Positions 1-7,020 of a stretch of 64,000 nucleotides of DNA are shown one piece after another. Both the position numbers and the translations under genes were made by a program. This DNA comes from Pontibacter fetidus (GTDB lineage: Bacteria > Bacteroidota > Bacteroidia > Cytophagales > Hymenobacteraceae): the NCBI RefSeq assembly GCF_010119545.1, contig NZ_JAAEAA010000005.1, positions 1 through 64,000 of the forward strand, written 5' to 3'. Within the stretch, counting starts at the first letter, position 1. Each line of letters opens with the position of its first letter. The notes beneath the pieces are model-generated. The model did not search any database, was not told where the DNA came from, and saw only the letters and a program-made list of their open reading frames with translations.

Positions 1-114
1 GCTCATCACCATCATGCACAGTGTCTCAGCCAGAGGGTAGCGTCGGCCTTGCGGGCGACGAAAATCAGGTACCTCACGCAGACAGGCTAGTAAACTTACT
101 TCACTATTTTGCAT
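1..114 (-). CDS. Transposase, N-terminal 38 residues only (runs off the window)
   Basis: Reading the minus strand from the ATG at 114-112 gives 38 codons without a stop up to the window edge. The peptide contains LLACLREVPDFRRPQGRRYPLAE, cited here only as pattern: a Leu-rich stretch, then PDFRR-x-GRRYPLAE. This matches the N-terminal region of ISAs1/H-repeat type transposases (DDE_Tnp_1-associated domain), whose usual form is xVPDxRRxxGRRYPLxxxL. A purine-rich GGGGGAG lies just upstream of the ATG, a better ribosome site than most genes here have. The DDE catalytic part would lie outside the window, so intactness cannot be judged. The IS end should lie between 115 and about 170 but I cannot define its inverted repeat. 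Confidence 0.7.
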   Translation of the reverse strand, partial: MQNSEVSLLACLREVPDFRRPQGRRYPLAETLCMMVMS

Positions 115-170
115 CTGCTCCCCCTTTTCTAAACATATTAGTTTACGAAAAATAGAACTTAACGGCCCTA

Positions 171-302
171 CCCTCTTGAGAGGGGCAGGGGTGTGTTATA
201 ACTTAAGCTTATCGCATCTTCTCACAAGATCCTTCCAGGATGACAAATGAGGTAGTACATAAAAGCTCGTCCTCCTGTTTTAAGGAGGGGGCTGGGGGAG
301 GT
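171..302. repeat. Intergenic hairpin-repeat modules (partial composite repeat)
   Basis: Three modules occur here that recur elsewhere in the window: a CCCTCTTGAGAGGGGCAGGGG hairpin-plus-G-run at 171-194, a CTCACAAGATCCTTCCAGGATGAC-type module at about 220-244, and CCTCCT..AAGGAGGGGGCTGGGGGAGG at 271-302. The same modules appear near 19.65-19.81 kb and 58.42-58.64 kb, there downstream of a larger core element that is absent here. No coding potential. They lie between the transposase fragment and the tRNA-Lys genes. Confidence 0.75.
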
Positions 303-308
303 AAAACA

Positions 309-338
309 AAAAAGCCACTCGGTTAGGAGTGGCTTTTT
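309..338 (-). terminator. Terminator downstream of first tRNA-Lys
   Basis: A perfect 12-bp hairpin, AAAAAGCCACTC / GAGTGGCTTTTT, with a 6-nt loop. It sits 7 nt beyond the 3' end of the tRNA-Lys on the minus strand and ends in a T-run in either direction. Confidence 0.85.
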
Positions 339-344
339 ATCTTG

Positions 345-417
345 TGATCCCGCTGGGATTCGAACCCAGGACCCATACATTAAAAGTGTATTGCTCTACC
401 AGCTGAGCTACAGAATC
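345..417 (-). tRNA. tRNA-Lys(TTT), copy 1
   Basis: A 73-nt cloverleaf on the minus strand. Acceptor GATTCTG pairs with CGGGATC, D-arm GCTC..GAGC, anticodon stem ATACA/TGTAT with loop CTTTTAA (anticodon TTT, Lys), T-arm CTGGG-TTCGAAT-CCCAG, discriminator A. CCA is not encoded. It is identical in sequence to the copy at 570-642, and each copy has its own promoter and terminator. Confidence 0.97.
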
Positions 418-448
418 GGTACTATTTGTTTTCCCTTAAATGGGATTG

Positions 449-479
449 CAAAATTAAAATCTTAGTTCAGAAAATCAAA
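449..479 (-). promoter_or_regulatory. Promoter of tRNA-Lys copy 1
   Basis: On the minus strand TTTG (rc of 476-479) is followed by a 19-nt spacer and TAATTTTG (rc of 449-456). This matches the Bacteroidota housekeeping-sigma consensus TTTG-N19/20-TAnnTTTG. The -7 element ends 31 nt upstream of the tRNA 5' end. The leader contains a TTAAGGGAAA segment shared with copy 2. Confidence 0.8.
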
Positions 480-528
480 CTAAATTTTAGCTTTTTATTT
501 AACGCCTCCTGCCGAGGTATTAGAAACG

Positions 529-554
529 AAAAGCCTTCTCGTTCAGAAAAGGCT
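529..554 (-). terminator. Terminator of tRNA-Lys copy 2
   Basis: On the minus strand AGCCTT..AAGGCT forms a 6-bp stem followed by TTTTCG, 16 nt past the tRNA 3' end. It is weaker than the one after copy 1. Confidence 0.55.
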
Positions 555-569
555 CCTGCATTTTACGTG

Positions 570-642
570 TGATCCCGCTGGGATTCGAACCCAGGACCCA
601 TACATTAAAAGTGTATTGCTCTACCAGCTGAGCTACAGAATC
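570..642 (-). tRNA. tRNA-Lys(TTT), copy 2
   Basis: Same 73-nt sequence as the tRNA at 345-417, with anticodon TTT in loop CTTTTAA, intact acceptor, D, anticodon and T stems and no encoded CCA. The pair is a tandem duplication that includes the leader (TTAAGGGAAA) and promoter layout but not the terminator sequence. Confidence 0.97.
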
Positions 643-689
643 TTTTTATTAACTTGCATTGCTAAGGGGCGTTTCCCTTAATTGCGATG

Positions 690-720
690 CAAAAGTAACA
701 GCAATCTGGTTAAATGCAAA
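690..720 (-). promoter_or_regulatory. Promoter of tRNA-Lys copy 2, overlapping the start of the divergent gene
   Basis: Minus-strand TTTG (rc of 717-720), 19-nt spacer, TACTTTTG (rc of 690-697): an exact match to TTTG-N19-TAnnTTTG. The -33 box lies inside the first codons of the plus-strand gene that starts at 714, so the tRNA promoter and that reading frame share bases. Confidence 0.8.
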
Positions 721-1451
721 ATCTTTGTTTCAAAATATCTCTCTTTTCAGTCGTTTTTTTGCTCGCTTTTTTAAAACCAGCTTATAGTCAGGAACATAAA
801 TTTACGTATGCCAAAGCAGATTCTTTGTTCCTGCGCCAACATTATTCCGAAGCGCTTACATTATACGAGCAGATCCTGAACAAAGAGCAGCAATACTCTC
901 CGCAAATGCTGCTGAAAATGGCGTACATAAAAGAAGGCCTCCGCGATTATACCGGTGCCATGTATTACCTGCACCTGTTCTATACCAAGCAACCCAGCCG
1001 GTCTGTACTAAAAAAGATGGAAGAACTGGCACAGGCACACCGCCTGAGTGGGTACGAGTACAACGACCTGCAATTCTTTAAAACCCAGTTCAGTAAATAC
1101 TATATGCGCATTTTGGAGCTGATGCTACTGGCTGCTGTAGTTACGGTAACAGTAATGGTAGTAAGCTGGCGCAAAGGACATACATTTACCAAACCTTTCA
1201 GAATTGGTTTTATACTTTATCTGCTGTTTATACTATACTATATTAACTTTCTGAACCTGGGCAGGGGAGGTATCATTAAAAACGACCAGGTTGCGATTAT
1301 GTCTGCACCGTCGGCAGGGGCAAACTGGATAGCCACTGTTTCGCAGGGGCATAAAGTGCCGGTTACCGGCGAGCAGGACATTTGGTATGAGATAAAATGG
1401 AAAGGTGAAACTGCCTACATTCGTAAGAACAACCTGCTGCAGTTACCTTAA
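714..1451 (+). CDS. TPR / SH3b-domain membrane protein
   Basis: A 245-residue protein with a signal peptide or signal anchor (residues 1-25, ending AYSQ), a TPR-like helical region (about 33-110, with repeats of the type DSLFLRQHYSEALTLYEQIL), two membrane helices (about 130-150 and 162-182) and a C-terminal bacterial SH3-like domain (about 190-245: MSAPSAGANWIATVSQGHKVPV..WYEIKWKGETAYIRKNNL). The architecture resembles the TPR/SH3b tail proteins seen with aerotolerance (Bat) or BatE-like proteins in Bacteroidota. That link is an inference, because no bat genes are adjacent. Probably an inner-membrane protein with the SH3b domain outside. The start is the first ATG, 8 nt inside the divergent tRNA promoter. 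Confidence 0.75.
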   Translation: MQNLCFKISLFSVVFLLAFLKPAYSQEHKFTYAKADSLFLRQHYSEALTLYEQILNKEQQYSPQMLLKMAYIKEGLRDYTGAMYYLHLFYTKQPSRSVLKKMEELAQAHRLSGYEYNDLQFFKTQFSKYYMRILELMLLAAVVTVTVMVVSWRKGHTFTKPFRIGFILYLLFILYYINFLNLGRGGIIKNDQVAIMSAPSAGANWIATVSQGHKVPVTGEQDIWYEIKWKGETAYIRKNNLLQLP

Positions 1452-1472
1452 CTTTTAGACAAAGGACTTAAT

Positions 1473-1522
1473 GACAAAGGACAAAAGACATCTGGTATAA
1501 TTGAAGTCTTTTGTCCTTTGTC
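1473..1522. terminator. 17-bp perfect inverted repeat between convergent genes
   Basis: GACAAAGGACAAAAGAC (1473-1489) is repeated as its exact complement at 1506-1522, with a 16-nt loop. It lies between the ends of the SH3b gene (+) and the SDR gene (-), so a bidirectional terminator is the simplest role. The stem is AT-rich and lacks a T-run, and shorter degenerate copies (GACAAAGGACT at 1458, ATGTCCTTTA at 1526) flank it, so it may also be a local repeat expansion. Confidence 0.6.
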
Positions 1523-1543
1523 AAAATGTCCTTTATGTGAAAT

Positions 1544-2350
1544 CTACTTCAGAGGCGAATCCTTTTCCTTTGCCATCACATTGTAAACCAGCTTATCGGT
1601 AAGGCCCGGTAGCCACTTGTTAAGGAAAACAGTGAGCTTACCCTGGAAGGTCATCACCAGGTCGCGTTTACGTTTTATAGTTGCTTTCAGGATTTGGTCC
1701 GCTACTTCTTCAGCTGTCATCATATTTCCTTCGTCGCGCGGCGATTCGCCCTGTTGCTGGCCGTTTGCTGCCAGTGCTGTATTGCGGATGTTCGATGCTG
1801 TAAAACCAGGGCAGGCGATCAGTACATGCACACCTTTGTGCAGCATTTCGGTACGAAGCGTTTCAAGGAAGCCGTGCATGGCAAATTTAGAGGCAGAGTA
1901 GCCCGTGCGGGCAGGCAAACCACGATACCCAGCTATAGAGGAAATGCCTATAACAGAACCATTGGCAGCCATAATGTAAGGAAGCGCAAACTTGGTGGTA
2001 TACACCGTACCCCAGAAGTTAATATCCATCACTTTCCGGATAACATCCAGGTCCAGGTCCTGAAATAAAGCACGCATCGAAATGCCGGCATTATTAATCA
2101 GTACATCAAGTTTACCGAACCTATCTATAGTTTCCTGCACCATGCGCTGGCAGTCTGCTTCGTGGCTTACATCGGCGTTAATGGCTATATTTTCAATTCC
2201 GGCTGCGCTCAGGTCCTGGCTTGTCTGGTCCAGGTTCTGCTGGTTACGGCCCGATACCGCTACTTTTGCACCTGCCCGGCCAAAGGCAAATGCACATGCC
2301 TTGCCAATACCTGAGGTTCCACCGGTAATCAATACTACTTTATCTTTCAT
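1544..2350 (-). CDS. Short-chain dehydrogenase/reductase (SDR)
   Basis: A 268-residue classical SDR. The NAD(P) site TGGTSGIG is at residues 9-16, with NNAG near 88, the catalytic serine in GISSIAGYRG near 138 and YSASK near 152. An NADP preference is suggested by SGRN after beta-2. The C-terminal extension (about 225-268, RKRDLVMTFQGKLTVFLNKW) is like that of the DHRS7-like/ketoreductase subgroup, which is often membrane-associated. The substrate cannot be read from the sequence. It stands alone, convergent with the upstream gene. Confidence 0.9.
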   Translation of the reverse strand: MKDKVVLITGGTSGIGKACAFAFGRAGAKVAVSGRNQQNLDQTSQDLSAAGIENIAINADVSHEADCQRMVQETIDRFGKLDVLINNAGISMRALFQDLDLDVIRKVMDINFWGTVYTTKFALPYIMAANGSVIGISSIAGYRGLPARTGYSASKFAMHGFLETLRTEMLHKGVHVLIACPGFTASNIRNTALAANGQQQGESPRDEGNMMTAEEVADQILKATIKRKRDLVMTFQGKLTVFLNKWLPGLTDKLVYNVMAKEKDSPLK

Positions 2351-2473
2351 CTGAATTTAATGCTCTGGCTATAGTTGCAAAGATAAGTAAGATTTTCAGG
2401 ATGGGAGGGGAGAAATAAGCAGCAACTATAGTTTAGGTTAATGCTATAGTTTGAACATGTTGTGTCCTAAACA

Positions 2474-2502
2474 AAAAAGCCCCTGCTGTTTCTGCAGAGG
2501 CT
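2474..2502 (-). terminator. Terminator of the membrane permease gene
   Basis: On the minus strand AGCCTCTGC / GCAGGGGCT (9 bp, one G-T) with a 7-nt loop, followed by TTTTTTG. It is 20 nt past the stop codon of the 2522-3880 gene. Confidence 0.8.
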
Positions 2503-2521
2503 CTTGTGCTATAGTTTACAG

Positions 2522-3880
2522 TTAGGCATCAACCTTGAAAAGCTTACCAAACAGGTCGTATTTATACCGGCGGCTCTCGCGTAGCACAGCTATCATCGCA
2601 AATACAGAAACAGCTATCAGAACAGGGTATAACAGGTATAGTAACGGATGCAGCAATGGCAATAGCAGCAAACCTACCAGTAACAGCGACAGCATGTTGT
2701 ACAGGTACGAAGTTTTGGCGCTGAAGCTCATCATACTGCCTTTAACAACCTTAGGGCTCACAAACGAGGCAAGAATGCCAAGTGGCGTAAGTACCAGCAC
2801 CGAAGCCGCATACATCAGAACCAGGAAAACAGCATCTTCGTGGTTAAAGAGCGCAACATAAACAGCCAGCAATGCAGCATCTATCAGCAACGGAACGCGC
2901 AATGGAATAAGGCTGGATTTAAAGAAATCTTTTGCACTGCCGGTTGTGCGCTCAACTGTCAGCCACAGGTTTTTGTAAAAGCCCCACACATTGTTAAACA
3001 CATAACTATAGATGATGGCCGGGCCAAAGAAGATCCAGATCGTTAAGTTTTTGTCGTAGATGTGAATGCCTTTGGCCGTATAAACGGCAGCGTCAGCAGC
3101 CAGTATGATCAGTTTTAACCCAAGACCAAATAGCAACAACTGGCGGGCTTGTTTTGAGTTTTTGAATAAGCGCCAGCTCAGGCTGCGGTGTTTGTTGTGG
3201 CTATAGTTAACCACCTTGCGCTTCGGCTCCATAGCAGCTAGCTCCAGGAAATAATTTGCCCCCAGAAAAGCACCTAAAGAAGCTAAGTGCACGACCAGTT
3301 CCATCCAGCCATTAGCAGGATCGTACATCGGTAACCTGGCCTGCAATGCCACAAAAGCAGCACCCAGCACAGCCGCAGAAATAAAGTTAAGGTGTAGCCA
3401 GCGCATTTTACGCTCTACCAGAACCTGCAACGACCGCTTGGTAACATGTGCTGTCAGTAGTACCATAATGCTTTGCAGCAAATGCATGAATGTGTAGGCA
3501 GGAGCCAGAATGAACAGCAAAAACAGGAAGTTAACCAGCACAAAGTTAAACGGCGAGAAAAGCTCAACCGGTAACTCAACCCAAAAACGCTTCAGTGGTT
3601 TAATAGGGTATAGGCGCGGAATAAGATCCAGTTTAGGTACATAAGCCGGGAAAAAACCACGGATAACGGTAATGCCCAGCACAAAGAGGTTTATATAACG
3701 AATCACTTCGGTAACGCTTGTAGTGCCACCATGCTGCGCCTGCTCCAGCAAATACGAAAACAGCCATCCATAAAAACCCGACAACACAATACCACCGCCC
3801 AGCAGCAGCACACGCTGTAGTTTATTCTGTCTGAAAAATCCGTTAAGCCTTGCCCGAAGCGAGAACAGTATTAAATCCAT
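2522..3880 (-). CDS. Polytopic membrane protein, probable ABC exporter permease
   Basis: A 452-residue protein with about 10-12 hydrophobic segments (for example around 22-45, 65-85, 105-150, 165-180, 195-215, 245-270, 280-300, 330-350, 355-400, 405-430). I do not recognise a catalytic motif. It starts MDLILFSLRARLNGFFRQNK, the amphipathic start seen in Bacteroidota ABC-2-like permeases (DUF5687-like). Its gene follows an ABC ATPase 68 nt upstream on the same strand, which makes a two-gene exporter the best reading. The transported substrate is unknown. Confidence 0.65.
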   Translation of the reverse strand: MDLILFSLRARLNGFFRQNKLQRVLLLGGGIVLSGFYGWLFSYLLEQAQHGGTTSVTEVIRYINLFVLGITVIRGFFPAYVPKLDLIPRLYPIKPLKRFWVELPVELFSPFNFVLVNFLFLLFILAPAYTFMHLLQSIMVLLTAHVTKRSLQVLVERKMRWLHLNFISAAVLGAAFVALQARLPMYDPANGWMELVVHLASLGAFLGANYFLELAAMEPKRKVVNYSHNKHRSLSWRLFKNSKQARQLLLFGLGLKLIILAADAAVYTAKGIHIYDKNLTIWIFFGPAIIYSYVFNNVWGFYKNLWLTVERTTGSAKDFFKSSLIPLRVPLLIDAALLAVYVALFNHEDAVFLVLMYAASVLVLTPLGILASFVSPKVVKGSMMSFSAKTSYLYNMLSLLLVGLLLLPLLHPLLYLLYPVLIAVSVFAMIAVLRESRRYKYDLFGKLFKVDA

Positions 3881-3908
3881 TTATAAGAGTTAAGAGTTTA
3901 GAGTTATG

Positions 3909-3936
3909 AGTTAAGAGTGACTTTTAACTCTTAACT
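3909..3936. repeat. 10-bp inverted repeat within a run of GTTAAGAGT-like repeats
   Basis: Between the ATPase and permease genes, AGTTAAGAGT (3909-3918) faces ACTCTTAACT (3927-3936) across 8 nt, inside a 60-nt stretch of related GTTAAGAGTTTAGAGTTATGAG-type units. It may act as an intercistronic hairpin. Otherwise it is a simple low-complexity repeat. Confidence 0.5.
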
Positions 3937-3948
3937 TTTCACTTTTAA

Positions 3949-4710
3949 CTAATTCAACATCCACTCGAAGTCGGCTTCGGCGGTCTGGTGATGTGGGGTA
4001 AGCAGCTGGAATAGCGCCTGGTCTATCAGGTTTTCGCCGTTCATGGTAAATTCCTGCAGCGAGCCGTTGTACATTAGCTGACCATCGTTTAGTACGCCAA
4101 TGTGGGTGGCAATGCGCTCTACATAGTTCAGGTCATGCGACGAGATAAGCACCACGCGGTTAGGGGTAGAATAGCTACGGATCAGTTTTACCAGTAACTG
4201 TGCTGCAATCGGGTCGAGGCCGGTGAAGGGCTCATCCAAAATTAACACCTGTGGCTTGTGCAGTATGGCAGCTGCAATGCCAATTTTTTTCTTCATACCG
4301 GTAGAGTAACCGGCAATGTTCTTGTGCAGCGACTCCTGGTCTGTAAAAAAGTAGTTAGTTAGGCTCTTGATGCGGTCTGCGGCTTCGGCAGTTGGCAGGT
4401 TGTATAGTTTAGAAACAAAGTTCAGGTACTCCAGGCCAGTAAATTCCTCAATCAGCGGGTTGTCTTCGCACAAAGCACCCAGGTTTTGTTTTACCTCTAA
4501 GTGGCTATTGCTATAGCTTTTGCCATATAGTTCAACAGTGCCTTTGTCCGGCTGAATCAGATCGAGTATAGCATTCAGGAAAGTACTTTTACCAACCCCG
4601 TTTTTCCCTAACAAACAATAGCATTGACCGCTTTCTATCGTCAGGTCCAGTTCCTGCAGCACCTGCTTCTTGCCAAATGCTTTGGTTAATCCTTTTATCG
4701 CTATACTCAT
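3949..4710 (-). CDS. ABC transporter ATP-binding protein
   Basis: A 253-residue nucleotide-binding domain. Walker A GKNGVGKST lies at residues 35-43, the Q-loop near 85, the signature YSTGMKKK near 135, Walker B VLILDEPFTG near 155 and the switch histidine in LISSHDL near 190. A short tail after 220 is typical of the ABC-2 exporter ATPases (CcmA/YhaQ/DrrA-like). It is first in a two-gene operon with the permease downstream. Cytoplasmic face of the inner membrane. Confidence 0.9.
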   Translation of the reverse strand: MSIAIKGLTKAFGKKQVLQELDLTIESGQCYCLLGKNGVGKSTFLNAILDLIQPDKGTVELYGKSYSNSHLEVKQNLGALCEDNPLIEEFTGLEYLNFVSKLYNLPTAEAADRIKSLTNYFFTDQESLHKNIAGYSTGMKKKIGIAAAILHKPQVLILDEPFTGLDPIAAQLLVKLIRSYSTPNRVVLISSHDLNYVERIATHIGVLNDGQLMYNGSLQEFTMNGENLIDQALFQLLTPHHQTAEADFEWMLN

Positions 4711-5055
4711 ATGTTCTTTTGTACTTTTACCTTTGTGCTACTCCGAAGATCCTTATAAGTAGCTCCGCTTTAAAGTTACGTACTACCCCTGAAAAGTCCT
4801 AACATTAAAAACTATAGCTGCCGGACTTTAATTCTGAAACGCCCTGATAAAGTGCGCGCTTGATTTGCAACAACCGTTCAGAATAAAATAGTTCTATAAA
4901 TCTGACTTAAGTTAGATGTTTTAAAAAAGCAACTGAAATGCTGCCGCCTGGATGTATTTAAATTGGACTTAAACTATAAAACTGGCGTGTGCTTAGAAAG
5001 CCGATCGCTTAAAAATAAGGAGCTGAAAAGCGGCTGATTTAACTGGAAATGGGAT
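4711..5055. other. Intergenic stretch without a recognised gene
   Basis: About 345 bp between the ABC ATPase start and the tRNA-Leu promoter. I see no coding frame of note and no RNA fold that I recognise. It contains two AACTATA motif sites (near 4810 and 4973) and AT-rich sequence near 4880-4975 that probably carries the promoter of the ATPase gene. Confidence 0.5.
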
Positions 5056-5086
5056 TTGCATATATGGCGGCAGGTGTTTACTTTTG
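5056..5086 (+). promoter_or_regulatory. Promoter of tRNA-Leu(GAG)
   Basis: TTG (5056-5058, preceded by T) and TACTTTTG (5079-5086) are separated by 20 nt, an exact Bacteroidota TTTG-N20-TAnnTTTG promoter. The -7 box ends 16 nt before the tRNA 5' end. Confidence 0.85.
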
Positions 5087-5102
5087 CATCCACCTTTTAC
5101 CT

Positions 5103-5184
5103 GCGCACGTGGTGAAACTGGTAGACACGCCATCTTGAGGGGGTGGTGCCTTCGGGTGTGGGAGTTCGAATCTCCCCGCGCGCA
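5103..5184 (+). tRNA. tRNA-Leu(GAG)
   Basis: An 82-nt class II tRNA. Acceptor GCGCACG/CGCGCGC has one A-C mismatch at the fifth pair. The D-loop contains GGTAGACAC, anticodon stem CCATC/GGTGG with loop TTGAGGG gives anticodon GAG, variable arm GCC-TTCG-GGT, and T-arm GGGAG-TTCGAAT-CTCCC. CCA is not encoded. Confidence 0.95.
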
Positions 5185-5190
5185 CTTTGT

Positions 5191-5225
5191 AATAGCCGTA
5201 GCTTTAACGAGTTACGGCTATTTTC
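5191..5225. terminator. Terminator shared by tRNA-Leu and rqcH
   Basis: AATAGCCGTA and TACGGCTATT form a 10-bp stem around an 11-nt loop, followed by TTTCTTTT on the plus strand. The stop codon of the convergent rqcH gene (5218-5220) lies within the right arm, so the last codons of rqcH also encode half of the tRNA terminator. Confidence 0.85.
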
Positions 5226-6789
5226 TTTTCTCGAAAGGGTTTTCAGGCTTTACCAGCAGCACTTTTTCGCGCTCAACTATAACTGCCCCAGCCGGAGCGC
5301 CTTTTGCTTTCCGAACCCATTTCTTAGGTGTGTAGATTACCGGGCAAAGAGAATCATGTTTTCGTTTTGAGTACCAGGCTGCCAGTTGCGCTGCTTTCTC
5401 CAAAACAGTGCCCGGTATAGTTTTGCCAGCCTGGTGCTTGATGACCACATGCGAACCCGACACATCTTTGGCATGCAGCCACATGTCATCTTTATAGGTA
5501 TGGCGCTGGGTAAGTTCGTCGTTGTTCTGAGAGCTTTTGCCAACTAGTATCTTATAGCCTTCCGTCTCAAACACCCTGAATGGCGATTGCTGCTGTCCCT
5601 GCTTTTTAGATGATAAAAGGTGAGCATGGTCGCGCAGGTAGGTTTTCAATTCTTTATAGTTCTCTACTTCGGCAAGGGCTTGCAAGGCAGATTCCAGCAG
5701 AATGAGCTCTTCCATTTTGCGTTCGGCCTTTTCTTCGAGCTGCTGAATTTCGAGGTGCTGATTTTTGGCTTTGCGGTATAGTTTTTCGGCTTGTTTTTGT
5801 GGGGTTTCGTTACGCTTTAACTTAAAGGTGCGCTGCTGGTCGTTGTAAAAATCGTACAGGGTTACTTCCTCGGCCTGTGGCGGAATGTTGCTCAGGTTGG
5901 CCATTAAAATATCTGCTGTCTGGGAATAGGAGCGGTTGCCGCGCATTTCCTGTAGTTGCTGCGTAGTCTGCTCCAACACGGTTTGCGAGCCATTCAGTTT
6001 TTTAGTGAGTTGCTGTTTGGCCTGTTCGTACTGCTGCGTAAAACCAGTCTCCGATAAGTAAAGGCGGCTATAGTTGTTCAGCGCTTCCAGCGGATCCGGG
6101 TAACTATAAACCACTTCACCCATCGGCAGCAACGACAGTCTTAACTTGTCTTTATATCTTATAATATAATAGGCTTCCGGGTTATCAAGTTGTTCCAGCA
6201 CTTCCTGCACCAGTTCCCATTTGTCTTCCAGGGTAGCCGAACTATAGTTTTGTTGTTCCAGGTACTCGGCGGGCAGTTCGCCAAAGGTTGGGTATAGTTT
6301 GCGCAGGTTGCCATCAGCAGCTTCAAAGGCAGCAAAGTTCTGTGGCAGTGGCCGGTCCATTTCCAGTGGGTTCAGCTCGGCATCGGCGGCAAACTTCTTA
6401 TGGAACAGGTGCAGCGGCTCGCCATGCTGGTACAAAACGATGTTGGAGCGGTTACCAAACAACTTGAATAGCAACAGCATATCATCAGAAAGCTTCAGAA
6501 AAAAGCTGCGTTCGTTCAGGTGCTGCACCACATCCAACACCGTTTGCCCGATCATCTGCTTAAACAGGTTTACACTATTGGCCCGTGCCCGCTTAAAATC
6601 ATCCGGAAAAGAAAGAGCTGAAAAATGAGCTGTTAAAGCTGCTCGTATGTAAAACCCCCTTTCTCCAGCTGCAAAACCAATAACCAGCTCATCCTTGTTC
6701 TGGCTAAAACAGGTCACAATCTCTTTACCAACCAACTCCTGTTTAAGCCGGCGGGATAGATGCTGTAGAAAGTGGTAGTTCTGATGCAC
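5218..6789 (-). CDS. rqcH: RqcH-type NFACT protein (ribosome-associated quality control)
   Basis: A 523-residue NFACT-N/NFACT-R protein, formerly labelled fibronectin-binding protein. RqcH binds stalled 50S subunits carrying peptidyl-tRNA and recruits tRNA-Ala to add alanine tails for degradation. The N-terminal NFACT-N region (1-about 150) starts HFLQHLSRRLKQELVGKEIV. Coiled-coil segments follow (about 250-380), then the C-terminal NFACT-R domain with DDMWLHAKDVSGSHVVIK near 435. The start is GTG (6789-6787), since homologs begin at this position and no ATG is nearby. The reading frame ends inside the shared terminator. No rqcP neighbour is present. Confidence 0.88.
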   Translation of the reverse strand: MHQNYHFLQHLSRRLKQELVGKEIVTCFSQNKDELVIGFAAGERGFYIRAALTAHFSALSFPDDFKRARANSVNLFKQMIGQTVLDVVQHLNERSFFLKLSDDMLLLFKLFGNRSNIVLYQHGEPLHLFHKKFAADAELNPLEMDRPLPQNFAAFEAADGNLRKLYPTFGELPAEYLEQQNYSSATLEDKWELVQEVLEQLDNPEAYYIIRYKDKLRLSLLPMGEVVYSYPDPLEALNNYSRLYLSETGFTQQYEQAKQQLTKKLNGSQTVLEQTTQQLQEMRGNRSYSQTADILMANLSNIPPQAEEVTLYDFYNDQQRTFKLKRNETPQKQAEKLYRKAKNQHLEIQQLEEKAERKMEELILLESALQALAEVENYKELKTYLRDHAHLLSSKKQGQQQSPFRVFETEGYKILVGKSSQNNDELTQRHTYKDDMWLHAKDVSGSHVVIKHQAGKTIPGTVLEKAAQLAAWYSKRKHDSLCPVIYTPKKWVRKAKGAPAGAVIVEREKVLLVKPENPFEKRK

Positions 6790-6830
6790 TGTGGTTAATT
6801 ATGAATTCGGATAGATAAAAAACTATAGCT

Positions 6831-6954
6831 CTCGCTCGCCTCTGGCGAGTGTGAGCTACTGGTGGCGTCTCGCCACGTTACTCAATTATAATACATTTAC
6901 AAATAAAAGCGGCCAGAGTCCGCTAGTAGCTCACACTCGCCAGAGGCGAGCGAG
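6831..6954. repeat. 30-bp perfect inverted repeat
   Basis: Positions 6831-6860 are the exact reverse complement of 6925-6954, separated by 64 nt. Each arm itself contains a small hairpin (CTCGCC-TCT-GGCGAG), and another, GTGGCG-TCT-CGCCAC, sits at 6862-6876. It lies between the rqcH start and the upstream hydrolase gene. It looks like two inverted copies of one short GC-rich repeat rather than a terminator, because no T-run follows. Confidence 0.85.
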
Positions 6955-7020
6955 GGCTCGAAAATCTAACAACTAACAATCAATAACTTAAATCCGATCA
7001 ACGAATAACGATCAACGAAA

